Shown piece after piece: positions 23,084 through 35,263 of a DNA stretch of 64,000 nt (its first letter is position 1; the number at the start of each line of letters is the position of its first letter). Source of the stretch: Linanthus parryae (taxonomy: Eukaryota; Streptophyta; Magnoliopsida; Ericales; Polemoniaceae). Location: assembly GCA_023055425.1 (NCBI GenBank), contig JALGPY010000004.1, positions 19,925,718 through 19,989,717 on the forward strand, read 5' to 3'. The position numbers and the translations under genes are program-made. The notes under the pieces were generated by a model. It saw only the letters and a program-made list of their open reading frames with translations. It had not been told where the DNA came from and did not search any database.

Positions 23084-23402
23084 GATTGTTCTCCAGGTCT
23101 TGATAATATATGTAATTTCTTTTAAAAAAAATGGATCATCAAATATTATATCTTATCTTTTTAGATAACTGTATAATATTTGAATTACTCTGAAAATTTT
23201 CTAAAATGTCCCAAAAATATTTTTCAAGATCCTATTTTGCATGTTGATATAGCAGAGTCCTTTTATGACTCATCCTTTTCAACCTACTTTAGCTGAAAGT
23301 CATGGCTTTTTCTTCTCATTCTCTCTCAATTCTCTACGACTCTACTCTCTCTATCTCAGTTTCTCTCAATCATATTTTCTTCTCAAAACCCTAAACCCCA
23401 AA

Positions 23403-25171
23403 ATGGAGCGCAAATCAGCCAGAATTCAGCAACAGGGAAAGCCCTCTGGAAGATCCAAGAAGAGAGCAAATAAGAAGGAGAAGATAGTGATTTATGATTC
23501 AGATTCAGAAAACACTCAGAGCTTGCATGAGGACACTCCTCCTATAAAGAAGTCCAGAACAGAGAAGGGAGATGAAGGCTCAGGCATTGATCCACAACAG
23601 GAGACACAAAGTGGTGATCAACCTAGGTCAGAGAAGAAGAAAGGGGGAGAAAAGAAAAAGACTGGTGAAGAGGAAAAGAGGAAATCAACTCAAGAAATCC
23701 AGAAGAAACCATCTGAAGGAGGACAATAAAACGCCAAACCCTTAGAGAAGAAAACTAGGGTTAAGCAAGTTGTTGCTGCAACTAAGAAAGGATATCAAGG
23801 TAAGAATGTACTTCCTACAGACTGGTTTGTTAGTTCTGAGGTTAGAACTGTATGGATGCAAGGGTATGCTTCATCTAAGGTAGCTTTCTGTAGTATGATT
23901 TCTGAAGAATTATTGGATAAATTGGATATAGACTGCATGAGAAAGTTAAGAGAAACTGCTGTTTGGAAGGTGCTAAATCCTAGTTCAAAGGCCTATCCTA
24001 GGTTAACTAGGTTATTTTATCTAAATCTGGTTTCCGAAGGTGATGATAAAATGATATTAACTTCAAAAGTGGGTGGAGTGGATTTGAGGTTAGATCATAG
24101 AACTTTTGCCAAAGTCTTGGGCATTCCTAGGAAATACAATTTTGGAGATTACCCCGATAGGAAGGAGTGTCTGGATAAGGCAAATGAGATGCTTTTTATT
24201 GAAGGTGTACCCTCTGGTCCAAAGCAGTTGACACACTCTGTGCTCAACTGTGAAGCCAAAATCTTGTTTACAATTCTGATGAGGAGTGTAGCTCCTAGGG
24301 AGAACTCAAGGGAGTTAGTGACTGATAAGGTTCTAATTTTGATGTATCTGATATCTCAAGGGTTTGAGATAGACTTGCCAACAGTTAATATGGAGCATAT
24401 GATTTATTGTGCAACCAGGATTAGAAACCATCCTCTTCCATATGCCAACCTGTTACCTCTTTTCTTTGAATACTTTTATGTACCTGTGAAAGGAGAGGAA
24501 AATATTACTGGAGGTTTTGAATTGATTGATGAACTGCACTTCAGAGGATTGGGGTAGTTCAGACTGGGAAAGGACATTGGAAGTTCTATTCAGATTTCTC
24601 AAAGGAGGAACTTGCAGAGAAGGAGTTTGTGAAGCCTAAGGGGACTACATCAGGGAAAGGACAAGCCAATGAGTATTACTCTTTGTTGGTTGAGAAGTTA
24701 GAAGATCAGCAGGTTGAGATTGAAGATCTCAGACAAAGGTTATTTGACCTGTCAACTAAATTTAACCAGTTCAAGGGCTTGATGGATGTTATGAATGGGA
24801 AACTGGATGTTGCCATCAAGGGTTTGAATTTGGATAAGATACCTTCTGCTACTAGTCATGACACCAGTGTGTATTCAGATGAAAGGCTGGGAGATGTTTT
24901 GAAGAAGAAGAAGAAGCCAATTCCAGTGGTGCTTACTTCAAAAGATTTGTATGAACAAACTGATGAAGAAGATGCTGGTGAAGACACATGTGTTGATGCA
25001 GCTACAGAAGGGGACTCAGTACAGGCTAAGAAGAAAGTGGATGAGATAATTCAAGAAGTTATTGCAGAAGTGGAAGCTGAACAAGAAGGTAATCAGTCTG
25101 CTGAAGATGCTGCAAGTGAAGAAGAAGTTGGAGAAGGCTCAGAGAAAGGCCAGACATCAAAGAAGAAGTGA
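23403..25171 (+). pseudogene. Copia-3 third ORF (env-position protein), broken
   Basis: The start MERKSARIQQQGKPSGRSKK opens a Lys/Arg-rich, probably nuclear N-terminus. A conserved helical core (about residues 150-380) follows, including VPSGPKQLTHSVLNCEAKIL and FEIDLP...MIYCATR, resembling the putative plant transposon protein domain. A coiled coil (VEKLEDQQVEIEDLRQRL) and an acidic Glu/Asp tail ending in KGQTSKKK complete it. No signal peptide or membrane segment is visible, so env-like describes its position only. A TAA at 23727-23729 and a one-base deletion near 24533 break it. The Copia-4 copy lacks that deletion. Its function is unknown. Confidence 0.8.
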
Positions 25172-25573
25172 AGATCAGAGAATGGCAAAGCCTTGACCTT
25201 CTATTTCTTTCTCTTCTTTCTTTTCTGTTCTCAAGGCCTTGACTTTTAAGAAATAATTTTGTTTAATTTTTTTTAGGACTCTGAGTAATGATCCAACATT
25301 TCTTCATCCTTATTTGATGAAAGTCAAAAAGGGGGAGAAATTATGTGGTTTTGTGTTTGCAGTATTTGAATAATAACAATACTTAGTTGTTTTGTGGTTT
25401 AATAATCAGTTGTGTTTATGTTACAATGGTTATCTGTAATTTTTTGCTGATTATCTGTTTGTTGGTTATCTGTTTGGCATTATTGTTTATTGTATCTTCA
25501 TTTTGTGGTTATCTAATTATAAATATGAGTGGCAGGAAAAATCTGTACAGGACTGTAGGTTTTGTCTTTCATC

Positions 25574-25584
25574 AAGGGGGAGAT
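25574..25584 (+). promoter_or_regulatory. Copia-3 polypurine tract
   Basis: AAGGGGGAGAT directly precedes the 3' LTR start TGTTGATTC. Further purine boxes occur upstream, including AAAGGGGGAGAAA at about 25329 and one after pol near 22953. Multiple purine tracts are a reported feature of Sireviruses. Confidence 0.85.
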
Positions 25585-27093
25585 TGTTGATTCGAAAACC
25601 CTTGAATGTGTTTTGGTTGGTAATTGTTTTGAGTGATGAAATAAAAATACAAAGACATAAGAATCAAAGCATTTCAGTTACTTCAAGGCCTTGAGATACT
25701 GACAGGACTTCAAAGCCTTAAGAGTTGGTTTATCCTGCTATATGTTCTAACAGTTCTGTGATGCAGATTGGATATTTGATTATACGGATAAGGGATTTAC
25801 TGCATATACTTATAGTTTACACTAAATACATATCTAACACAATTTCAGATGATCAGAACAGAAAGAATCAAAGTTATCTGGGTTTAACTTTGAATATCTG
25901 TGAAGCAGGTTCAGAGCTCCAAGGCCTTGAGATGTGCCTTGAGCTGCTGACAGTTTTACAGAACTAAGTTGATTCTTTCTTGCAGGTTGTGATTCTTATT
26001 ATTGTGATTTTACTGACTTCTAAGAATCTTAAACTTGTTTTTCATGATTTATATGTATTAGAAGTTATACAGGTTATTGTTCTAATCTGCTAACCAGTTT
26101 TATCAGAAACTGGATAGCCAAACAGTCATAGCACTGTTATCTTTTTGGATTTTGTTGTTGCTGTGTTTCAATGCTGTTGCAGGGCTGTTAAACGTGCAGA
26201 AGCAATCTCAAAAAACTCTTACTGATATCCACTTAGAGCTGTTTGAATTTCGGTTGAAAACAGAAAGAGGATTTGTAGGAACTGAGATCTTAAAATCTCT
26301 CAATCAGTTGCAGCTGTGGATAAAAGAGACTGGTTTGAAATTTGAAGAGAAGAGAGGCTTGCAAAATACTCATAAAGTTTATTACAAATTCGTGGGAGAT
26401 CATTCATTCAAACACACAAACATTCAAGCTTAAATCTGGATTCCAGAAGATCAAATCAATCCAGCTTTCAGAAGAACACATCCATGCTTCAACAGCTTAT
26501 CTTTTCTACTGTGATCTTCACTTGTACTTTAAACTGTGTATCTTTAGATTATCTTAAACCTCACTTAACCTAGTGGTTGTTTGTTCAAGTGAACAACAAG
26601 AGGTTCTTGTTAGCTCAACAGTTAGTAGCTGGAACTAGATAGGTTTGGAACCACAAGCTGTATAGGTGTAAGGAAAATTACTTAGGCTTGAAGATCTAGG
26701 GTTGTTTCTGTGTGAGTAATAAGAAGTGTTTGCCCAATCCTGGTGGGATTAGATCCCTCAGGCAGATATTAGGTCCATTGGGACCGAACTCTGTAAATTG
26801 CTTTGTGTTCTTTACTTTACAGTTTGATTATTATCTGCTGCTTACAACTCAAATCATACTAGGGTTCAAAAGCTGATTAGAATTGATTACAATTCAAGGC
26901 CTTGAAGCTTTCTATTTTGCTTTTGAAAGTTTCAGACAATTTACTAAAATCTCAAGGCCTTGAGATTTGAGTTTTACACAAGGTTATTATGTTAAACTTT
27001 GAGTTTTGAAAAAGTTTTCATACTCTATTCAACCTCCCCCCCCCCTTTCTAGAGTATTTATGTCCTGTATTTAGTCTACATTACACACTTTCA
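25585..27093 (+). repeat. Copia-3 3' LTR
   Basis: This 1509-bp repeat of 16332-17834 has the same dyad positions (about 25683, 25919, 26894 and 26952, plus a decayed one near 25709). It ends ACACTTTCA before the duplication ATCAC. Confidence 0.92.
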
Positions 27094-28460
27094 ATCACAC
27101 TAGAGAAAGTGCATATATATTCTTACGATGCACTTAAAGAGAAAAAAAGAACAAGTTCTCTATCCAACAATTTTAGACCTTAGAACCTCTCTACACGTAA
27201 TACGATGGAAAAGTTTTGTCACAATGCCGCTTGGAACTCTCGAAGAACTTTATATTTAATCTCGCCGCATTTTATGTACTCTCCTTTGCTCTCTGTCAAA
27301 TTTTTATTTTTTGATTTTTTTTTAATTTTAATTTTATTTATTTATTTATTTATTTATTTTCATAAAAAATCGACGGTTGTATCGACTTCTTTGTGAGGTA
27401 GGGAAACTCTAATTTGTAAGTTTCCGAAGTTACAGTCTATTTCTGTATATCTTGCTGGTGTATTTTTATAGCTTATTAGTTATCCGTTGACTGCCTGCTG
27501 ATTGATAAATCACGATGTTTGTGTATTTAGTGTCGCATGCTGATGTGTAATAACTGACAGTTGTGTTAAGTAGATTTTAGATTTCTACGTCAGTGGTTAG
27601 GCGGTACATGCTGGGCCATTGTGGCTCACCCTTCTGTTTTACAGGTTGGCCTGGAGCGCGACCAGATCGCGGAGTATTTGTTAAAATAGCATGTTTTAGC
27701 TATATAATTTTTTTTAGCGCTTTTTAGTGAAAGTTGTGACTTTTTAGTCGAATCGCGATATTTTATAAAAAATGTCATATTTGACGTCTCTAAATGCAAG
27801 GCTTGACACAAAGAAGATCTCGCTATACAAGATTCAACTTTGTGGTGGGTGAACTCAATTAACTCTACGTGCAAACAAAATAAAATTGAAACATTACAAT
27901 AATATATGTAAGAGCATGGCGCAAACCAAGATATTGACGCACAGTGCAAGACTAACACATAATATAAGTAATTGGATATGCAAGACACTTTTTCTAGCAA
28001 ACAGCTAACCCCCACCCCCCCCCCCCCACCACCACCACTACACACACTTGAGTGTTCCGTTTTCCTCAACGAACTTAGAGAGAATACAAAAAGACCAAAC
28101 ATTCAAATGTGCAGCGCACATTAGATAAGATCAAATTATGTTTATGTGACATGGAGCTGACATTTTGAAGAAAATAAACACATAATCCATAGAAAAGGAA
28201 AAGAATACTTTCAACCTCCACAAGGGAGGGACGAAATACGTGTTAAGCAATCCCCAAGCTACATTGTCCCTCGCAATGCGCACCCATATAGTCAGTGTGT
28301 TCTCACACACCAAGTTCGAATTCTCTCCTCTTACTAAAATATGCGCGCGAAGATTCACCTACTCACAATTCCAAGTCCAAATGAAGGTCGCGTGTTCCAT
28401 AGCACACCGTGGTAGACTCTCTCATAAATTACACATGTATGTCACTGGATAACTCATTAC

Positions 28461-28494
<34 letters not shown>

Positions 28495-28929
28495 ATCTAT
28501 CCAATTAGACTATAATAAAAAAAACTCAACACAAATAAATTAAAATCACTCTCTATGCTAACAAATAAATAGGTTCCCTCCCAACAAGCACTGTATAATT
28601 TAACGTCAACAACCCGACCCACTTACCTCTGATAGTTAAGGAGGTCAAGCACGTCGTGCCTCTTACTTTAGTTGATTGCTTTTCATTTTGAGTATTATAT
28701 CATGTGCTCAAACAATGTCTAGCTTCTTCTCTGATTTGGTGGACCAGAATGCAAAAATGTAGGAAACCCATGAATATTATTCACTTGAATTCTATGAATA
28801 TAATCATTGGAAATTTATTCTTTTCCTTGTCCGGGTTAAATGCCTTGAAACCGAGTGATTGATCCAGTTCTTTGATTGTCAGCTCCTTAGTTTCTAAGCT
28901 CACATTTGCGCGATTTTTCTTCAAGAGCG
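27094..28929. other. Unassigned DNA with simple repeats; no gene
   Basis: I see no supportable ORF. It contains an (ATTT)n run near 27334-27360, poly-C/CCA sequence at about 28010-28035 and a (TC)n microsatellite at about 28463-28492. The right end grades into decayed Gypsy-R protease sequence. The missing pol and 3' LTR of Gypsy-R should have been here but are not recognisable. Confidence 0.5.
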
Positions 28930-31200
28930 GTCTCTAAAAGATGAGTGGGACATCGTAATACTCCTTGATGTCAACTATCATGAAATCATTTGGAAACAAA
29001 ATTCACCCTCTTTCACAAGCAAGTTCTCAATCATGCCAGTTGCAATCACAGTAGAACTTTCTGCAAGTTGCAGAACCATTTTGACCAGAGATGGTGAACC
29101 AATGCCCAGTCTATGATATAGTGACAATGGAAATTATACTAGAGCCCAAGTCATAGACCCCATGTGAATGAATTCTACCCTAAGACTACATGCTTAAAGA
29201 ACATTGTCTGGATCTCTCATCTTGGGAGTATCTATGTGTATCACCGTACGTCATTTATCTGTCAGCTTCACTGTGGCGTAAGGATCGATGCTCTTCTTGT
29301 CCCATAAGATATCCTTAAGAAATTTACTCATGCATTTTTGCAAGAGCTTCCAAAAAGGGGACGTTGATTTGATATTGTCAGAAAATATCCATGAATTGCC
29401 ATAGAAGTGCTCATCACCATTGGATATGGAACCCCCGACTCACAATCAATCAGATTTAGATTTTTTATTGGTTCATCATTCTTCTCCACTGTGTCATTTG
29501 ATTGGGGACTCACGGCAACTTCGGGAACCTCGTCACCCAATTCTCTCTCTGTGGCCTTAGTATCCTCAGCTCAGGCATGTGTGGGATAAGGTGGATCCAT
29601 ATCGGAGATTCCACTCCTATTAGTATTTGCATTGACATACTCAGTAGGAATAATTTTACCTGCATGAAGCATTCCAGTTGGAAAGAGTATTGTTTTGGTT
29701 GGCAATCTGGCCAATCTGCGCCACATGACTTCTAATAAGTGCCTTTGTAACCACCAACTCACTCTCCATGTGGTCCAACTTCTCGTTCATCTTCCTTAGC
29801 AGGCTAAAAATATCTAGACTATGTATTACCTGTTTTTCTAAGGTGATGCTTCTCTTTGGGCTTGGTATAGACGATTGGGCTGCTGACTGGGTGAATATAA
29901 CCATTTTTCTAGTTACTCCAGGTAAAATTAGGATGATTACGGTTGTTAGGCTAATAATAATTCCTCCAAACTTGCTGTCTAGTAGGTCCCATGTAATTCA
30001 CGTCTTCGATGCCACAATCATAACCATGATTCTCATCTGCATGTTGTTATCCCATTGTCTTCAACTGTGCTACTGGATTCTGAGTGTACAATGTTGTGGC
30101 TAATGTCGACGTCTGTGCATTCAACATATCTATTTTGCTCACTATAGCTGACTCTCTCGAAGATTTCCTGTTCTACGAATATCTGAACTCATAGATTCTC
30201 GTTTGCCTCATTATTCAGAAAATCCTGAGAAGTTCGCTGATCCAAGCCCATAAAATTACCTCCAACTAGCATATCTAACTCCCTTTCAGATTCTTTTCAT
30301 AAAGTTGTGTAAAAATAGTGGTACAAATTATACTTAGGTTCTCCATGATTGGGACATTTGCGCAGGATCTGGTTGATTTTCTCCATGTATCTCCCAACCA
30401 ATATCCGTTGACTTGAGTGAACCAGATGATCTCTACCATAACCTCTGTAACTTTGTACGGGGGATAATATTTCCTTAGAAATTGTGTGGTCATCTCATCC
30501 CATGAAGATATTGAATATTTAGGCAATTCTTGGAGCCATTGTCAAGAAGTTTCAACTAGGCAAAATGGAAACATCATCATTTTTATCGTATACTCTGGAA
30601 CACTCTGATTATGGTATGTCTGAAAAAATCTAAGTGAGAGTAGCCACACATGTGCATTAGGATCATCTCCTGCACCTTTACTAAATCGGCAGTCATTCTA
30701 CACCATCTAAATCATTGAGCTCCTCATCTCAAAGTGTTATGCATTGATAAGTGGTACCATGATTTCTAGCTGAGAAGTGGCCTTAGTTGGCTGTACTTGC
30801 TGAAAATGGATCTCTCCTGTGCCTATCCCTCTAGTGAAAAGGATGGTGGTGGTGGTGGTGGAGGTGGCTCACGAGCTCCTTGGAGAGTAGCTAATTGTGC
30901 TCAAAGCTCCTCAATTTTGTTCAGGGCCCTTTCCTTATTGGTCAGCTCATCCGCTAAAGTCTTGCGAATTCTTTCCCCATCAGCTCTCTCGGCTTCATCC
31001 ATCTGAGCTTTTTTATCTTGTCTCTACGCTATGGGCGAGCGAGTACCACTGGATCCTTCAGGTGTGGGTACAATGATTCATTTTGTGAATGGGTCACACA
31101 CCATATGAGATACCGTATAGCACAACAAAGATGAAGAATGTAGGTGAACACATATCTAAACAGAAAAGTAAATCCCTTAGGCTATACATTTAAATTAACT
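28930..31200 (-). pseudogene. Gypsy-R gag-protease relic (Athila/Tat-type)
   Basis: This is a minus-strand Ty3/gypsy internal region, heavily decayed. The Retrotrans_gag core survives at 30275-30526 (ISSWDEMTTQFLRKYYPPYKVTEVMVEI and what follows is the family's W...F..K(F/Y)(F/Y)P pattern). The end of gag or start of protease survives at about 29220-29340 (KFLKDILWDKKSI), with a protease active-site remnant near 29140-29160 (DLGSS) and flap sequence to about 28950. A Gly/Pro-rich linker is at about 30840-30870. The primer site and LTR lie to its right, which fixes the minus orientation. RT and integrase are gone. Confidence 0.7.
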
Positions 31201-31209
31201 AAAACAGAA

Positions 31210-31227
31210 TCCCCCACAACGGGGCCA
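31210..31227 (-). promoter_or_regulatory. Gypsy-R primer binding site (tRNA-Asp type)
   Basis: On the minus strand this reads TGGCCCCGTTGTGGGGGA, a decayed match to the tRNA-Asp complement TGGCGCCGTTGCCGGGGA used by Athila/Tat-type elements (three mismatches). It sits just inside the LTR edge at 31233. Confidence 0.7.
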
Positions 31228-31232
31228 AAACA

Positions 31233-34058
31233 TGTTCCAACCGCAAGTGCACGTCTCTTAGTGCAGTAATAATTGGAAAATTCCAGGTTTTTCATACCCT
31301 AGTGACTTTGCAGTTAATTAACAATTATTTCCTTAATATGGATCAAAAGTTGAGTTCGTTTTGATAATCTAGAAACTGAAAGTGAAGTAGAATAGGAAAT
31401 TGTTAACGAAGTTGTTGAACGAGTTTAAAATTCAAGTATGGAGAAGTAATCAAGACGCCTCATTTGGGGGATTGCTAGGGTTACTTTCGATTATGTCTTA
31501 TGATTCCAAAAATACCGCAGTGAACTATTCGTCAGAAGAGAAACATTGACTCACCGAGATACCAAACGAGTGTTTTGTACCTAGAATGAAATAAAACGGA
31601 GTTACCAAGATTTACTAACCCTGGGCATGCATTAATATTAACGTTCTACTCCAAGTTCCCTAGCTATTCGGACCAAGTTACCAAGAACACCAATGAATTA
31701 GGTTAATGTTCTATTCTTCCGATCCACAATTATCGAGTTAACAAACAACAGGTTATTTATTTATAGCTAATAAGAAGTCTCCTATTGTTTAGATTGAGTC
31801 ATCTAACATAAAACATGAAGGACAGTACACTCTGAATAACTACAGGATCAATACTCTAGAAAGGGGGGGGGTTGAATAACGTATGGCAAGTTTTGCAACT
31901 TTTGTTAAAAGAGTGGTTTCAAAGAAGTTTTTGAGATGCAGCAAGTATTTCAAGACCTTGAAATTAGTTTCAAGTCCTTGGAATCAAAAAGATAGTAAAG
32001 AATAAACTAATAGTTTTCAAGGCCTTGAAATGAGGTTCAAGCCCTTGAACTGAAAACCTGTTTTGAGTAGTTTGTAAGCTAAGTATAATGCAGCAAAGTA
32101 AAAACAAGAGACACAGTGATTTATAGAGTTCAGTCCACTTGGACCTACGTCTCTACCTCAGGGACTTAATCCCTGCAATATTTTCAACTCAATTTCTTAT
32201 TAAATCAAAAGTTAAGCCCTAGATCTCAAGCACAGAGAGATACCTTACTCTGTTACAGCTTGTAGTTCTCACTAACCTATCTAGTACCCGCTCTAGCTAA
32301 CTGATTAAATAATAATTCTCTATTGTTCACTTGAACAATCCACGAGAATAAGAACTGGAAGTAATATACAAATGATATACAAATGATGATCAGAAGAGAA
32401 GAACACTGACAGGTGAGTCTTCAGTGAATGTGCAATGTTCTTCAGTGAATTAATTGAGTGATGTAGATCTGCTTCTTGGTTGCTTTTAAATCCTCTATAG
32501 TGTTTGAATGTCTCTGTATGCTGTGCTCTTTTCTCTCTCGAAATTCTTCATTCAAAAACACATTTATGCAGGTTGTTTTAATTGAAGATATGCAGGATCT
32601 TCATTAACAAACTTTTCTAAAATTAAGCTGCAAGCCTTTGACTCTTCTAACAGCTCTCCCAACAGCTAGTTGCTCAGTACCTTCAAGGATACTGTCTTGA
32701 TCTTGTTTTTTTTAAAGGTTGAGAAGCTTTAGGAACAACAGATTATTGTGCATAATGACTTCGACATATTGATTTCCATTTTGCATTAAAATAGATTAGG
32801 AAACAATCCTGCAAAATAGGAAACTAAATATCCCTGCTTAAATTAAGTTAAATAAATAGATTAATCACAGTATATAGTAGAGAAATGATTTGTCTTTCAT
32901 CATGAAGTATCAGATAACGAATTATAAGAGATTAGGAGTTTGAATAAGATCATCAGCTCCCCCTAAGTTCATGCCAGAATCTGTAGTGTTAGTTTCAAAT
33001 CCTTAAAATCAGTTTCAAGGACTTGAAACAGACAAGTTGTTTCAAGCCTTTGAAATAGGCTGAACTTACTAAACATTCATAACGAGATAATTCACATGCA
33101 ACTTTGCCAAAAATATGTAAATCCCAATATCATAATTCACATGTAAATTGTGAACTGTAACCCCAAACTCATGTCCAGATCTAGTGCGTTTAGTTACTCA
33201 TAAATGAGAATACACGAAGGAAGTATTCATCAAAAATAAGATAGAGATAGAGAGTTTAGAGAATTCAAACTAATTGTCCTAGCTCCAAGCCTTCAATCCT
33301 CCCTTCCGTCTCCTATGTGCCAACCTCTTAATTTTCCATCCCCAGGTTGTTAATATAGGTTAGGCCTAATACTCATAAAAATACACAAAAGTACCAATTT
33401 TTCCCAAAATTTTACGACCTGGTGGCGTTGTGATCGTACGATCACTTCCTTGAAATTTCTGAGTAAAAGTGATCATACGTCCATATTAAGATCACATGGA
33501 AGGCTTTTCTATGAAAACTTCTCAAATTTGGCTAAGTACACGTGATCGTACGATCACTATTGTGGTTGTACAATCACACTGGCTGCATAACATTTTTCCG
33601 TCCTCTTCGATAGACCATATATTCCTTGTACGATCTCCATTTTAGCTCTATTAACTACCGTTGAAAAGATCTTTGAGTCTATTTTCATTTGTGACCATTT
33701 TAACTCTCAAATTCAGTGTATAACCTAAGATATAATCAAAATATTTCAGGCTTGTCACGTTTTCTCTTCATTCTCCTTGGCCATTCCCGAGATTTTTCAT
33801 CCTTCACAGATCGTTCTCGCTCCCCATAATCTATTCGAGGCTCCTTACGTGAGATATGCAACATTAATATATACGGGGATCATATTTGGCATAGAAAATG
33901 CTCAAACGATTGTGAAACTGGCCGCACTCTACAATAATGCACATAAAATTTCTATTCACAAATATCTCACTTATCCGGCCAAATACTCATCAAAATACAT
34001 GGGGAATCATGCGAAAATGTAGTCAATATAGAATTTAAACTCGTTTATGGGGTTATGA
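31233..34058 (-). repeat. Gypsy-R LTR (copy 2), interrupted by a solo LTR
   Basis: The LTR proper is about 1.57 kb once the nested solo LTR (31817-33071) is removed. It matches 13104-15437. It carries GTGATCGTACGATCAC at 33430-33445 and 33542-33557, with relatives at 33469 and 33562 (spacings 39 and 20 bp). On the minus strand a TATATTAA box at about 33350-33357 lies some 75 bp downstream of the array, so this may be the upstream promoter region. The right end reads TCATAACCCC on the minus strand, a mutated TG start. Confidence 0.72.
31817..33071 (-). repeat. Solo LTR-b, copy 2
   Basis: This 1255-bp copy is in minus orientation, flanked by AACAT (31812-31816 and 33072-33076). It shares both ends and internal sequence with 13871-15078, including the start region with TTTCAAAGGCTTGAAA dyads and the ACTTAGGGGGAGC purine box. 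Removing it restores a Gypsy-R LTR that aligns with copy 1. Confidence 0.8.
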
Positions 34059-34065
34059 AGAGTAG

Positions 34066-34347
34066 TGTTCTGAAAACACAAACCAACTCGCACGGGCACA
34101 AAATTGCTCGTACAAGTTGCTGATGCGGCTGCGCGACTTAGGTCGACTACAAGACTCGTTTTTTGGAATCTTTTGGTGTGTTTAAGTAACTGTTGGTTTA
34201 GAGAAATAATATAGGACCTTGGTATCGTGTTTCTCCAGAAAATAAGGTACTATTGCTTCGTCGTTGACGTGATTTACATATTTGATTAATGAACCACGTT
34301 AAATCTTTTTCTTCAACATTTATTTTTGTTCGTGAGGTACTTATTCA
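34066..34347 (+). repeat. Copia-5 5' LTR remnant
   Basis: It aligns with the last part of the 3' LTR (38560-38917). Shared stretches include CTCCAGAAAATAA and the tail TATTCA. It begins inside the dyad array (AACTCGCACGGGCAC, TTGCTCGTACAAG), so most of the upstream promoter region is missing. Confidence 0.75.
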
Positions 34348-34429
34348 TTAAAAATGGTATAAGATCTAGGGATTCTAAATTCCACCAATAAGGAAGTCTG
34401 GTTTAATTTTGAATATTAACAGATTTATA

Positions 34430-35230
34430 GGGAGGAACAATTTCAATATATGGTAGATCAAATTCGCGCTTTGTTGAAGCAACAATGCATCTGGTTGCCA
34501 TTGGCGGCACACAAGAAGTGCATGGATCCATCATCGGCTGAGTATCTTGTGATGGAGGAAAAGTCACACTAAAAAATTATGTTATGTCTCGCGGAAGACA
34601 TAATAAATGAAGTTGCGGTTCAGGACAGGCGGTAGATTTATGGTTGAAGTTTGAGAGTCTCTAAATGAGAAAGTTGCTCACCAACAAGTTAATGGTAAAG
34701 GGAAATGTCTTTTCAGTCTGGACATGTTTGAATGTACACCTCTTAGAGATCAGCTTGATCAATTGTACACTATTATTTTAGAATTGGATAATATTTGAAA
34801 GAAGATGAGTGAGGAGGATGCTACTTTGATATTGTTGGTGTCACTTCACCCATCACATGAGAACTTTGTGCAGTCTTTTATTGTTAATAAAGACAACATA
34901 ACACTAGACGAAGTGAGATCATCTCTTCATATTAGGAACATGGGGCATAAGGCCGCAGGCACATGAACAAATGATCACGCTTCTATTTTGATGGCAACAT
35001 GAGGCAAGAAGGATAAGAAGATAAACAAGAAGTTCAAAGGCTATAAGTTACCAAATTATGTATGTGCCTTATGAAAGGAAAAGGGGCATTGGAAGAGATA
35101 TAATCCCCAAAGAAAGAAACATGAACATAATGGATCTGCAGTAGTAGCCGAACGTAATAACTCTTCTAAGGATGATTATGGTTATCTAGCAGATAACCTC
35201 ACACATCAATCCAATATGTGGTTTCTCGAA
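34430..35230 (+). pseudogene. Copia-5 gag relic
   Basis: This is a decayed copia gag. The start resembles the family's F..MVDQ...LL motif. Around 34800-34950 the UBN2 C-terminal signature survives (EEDATLILLVSLHPSHENF-like, with NKDNITLDEVRSSL). A corrupted zinc knuckle (near 35060-35105) and a Lys/Asn-rich linker lead toward protease before the inserted sequence at 35264. Numerous stops and frameshifts interrupt it. Confidence 0.7.
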
Positions 35231-35263
35231 TTTGGGTTTCCTTATCATATTTTTCCAAGAATA

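Larger units (their letters stand above)
16332..27093 (+). mobile_element. Copia-3: Sirevirus-like (SIRE/Maximus) Ty1/copia element with third ORF
   Basis: This is a 10.76-kb element flanked by a perfect duplication ATCAC (16327-16331 and 27094-27098). It has LTRs of 1503 and 1509 bp, a Met-tRNA-type primer site, gag with a zinc knuckle, pol in copia order (protease, integrase, RT, RNase H) and a third ORF between pol and the 3' LTR. Long LTRs, the large gag, the RT sequence and a post-pol ORF are marks of the Sirevirus lineage. Over the first roughly 500 bp the two LTRs differ by several percent, so it is clearly older than Copia-1 or the Athila element. Every ORF is broken. About 25 copies or variants of the palindrome TCAAGGCCTTGA are spread through it. 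Confidence 0.92.
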
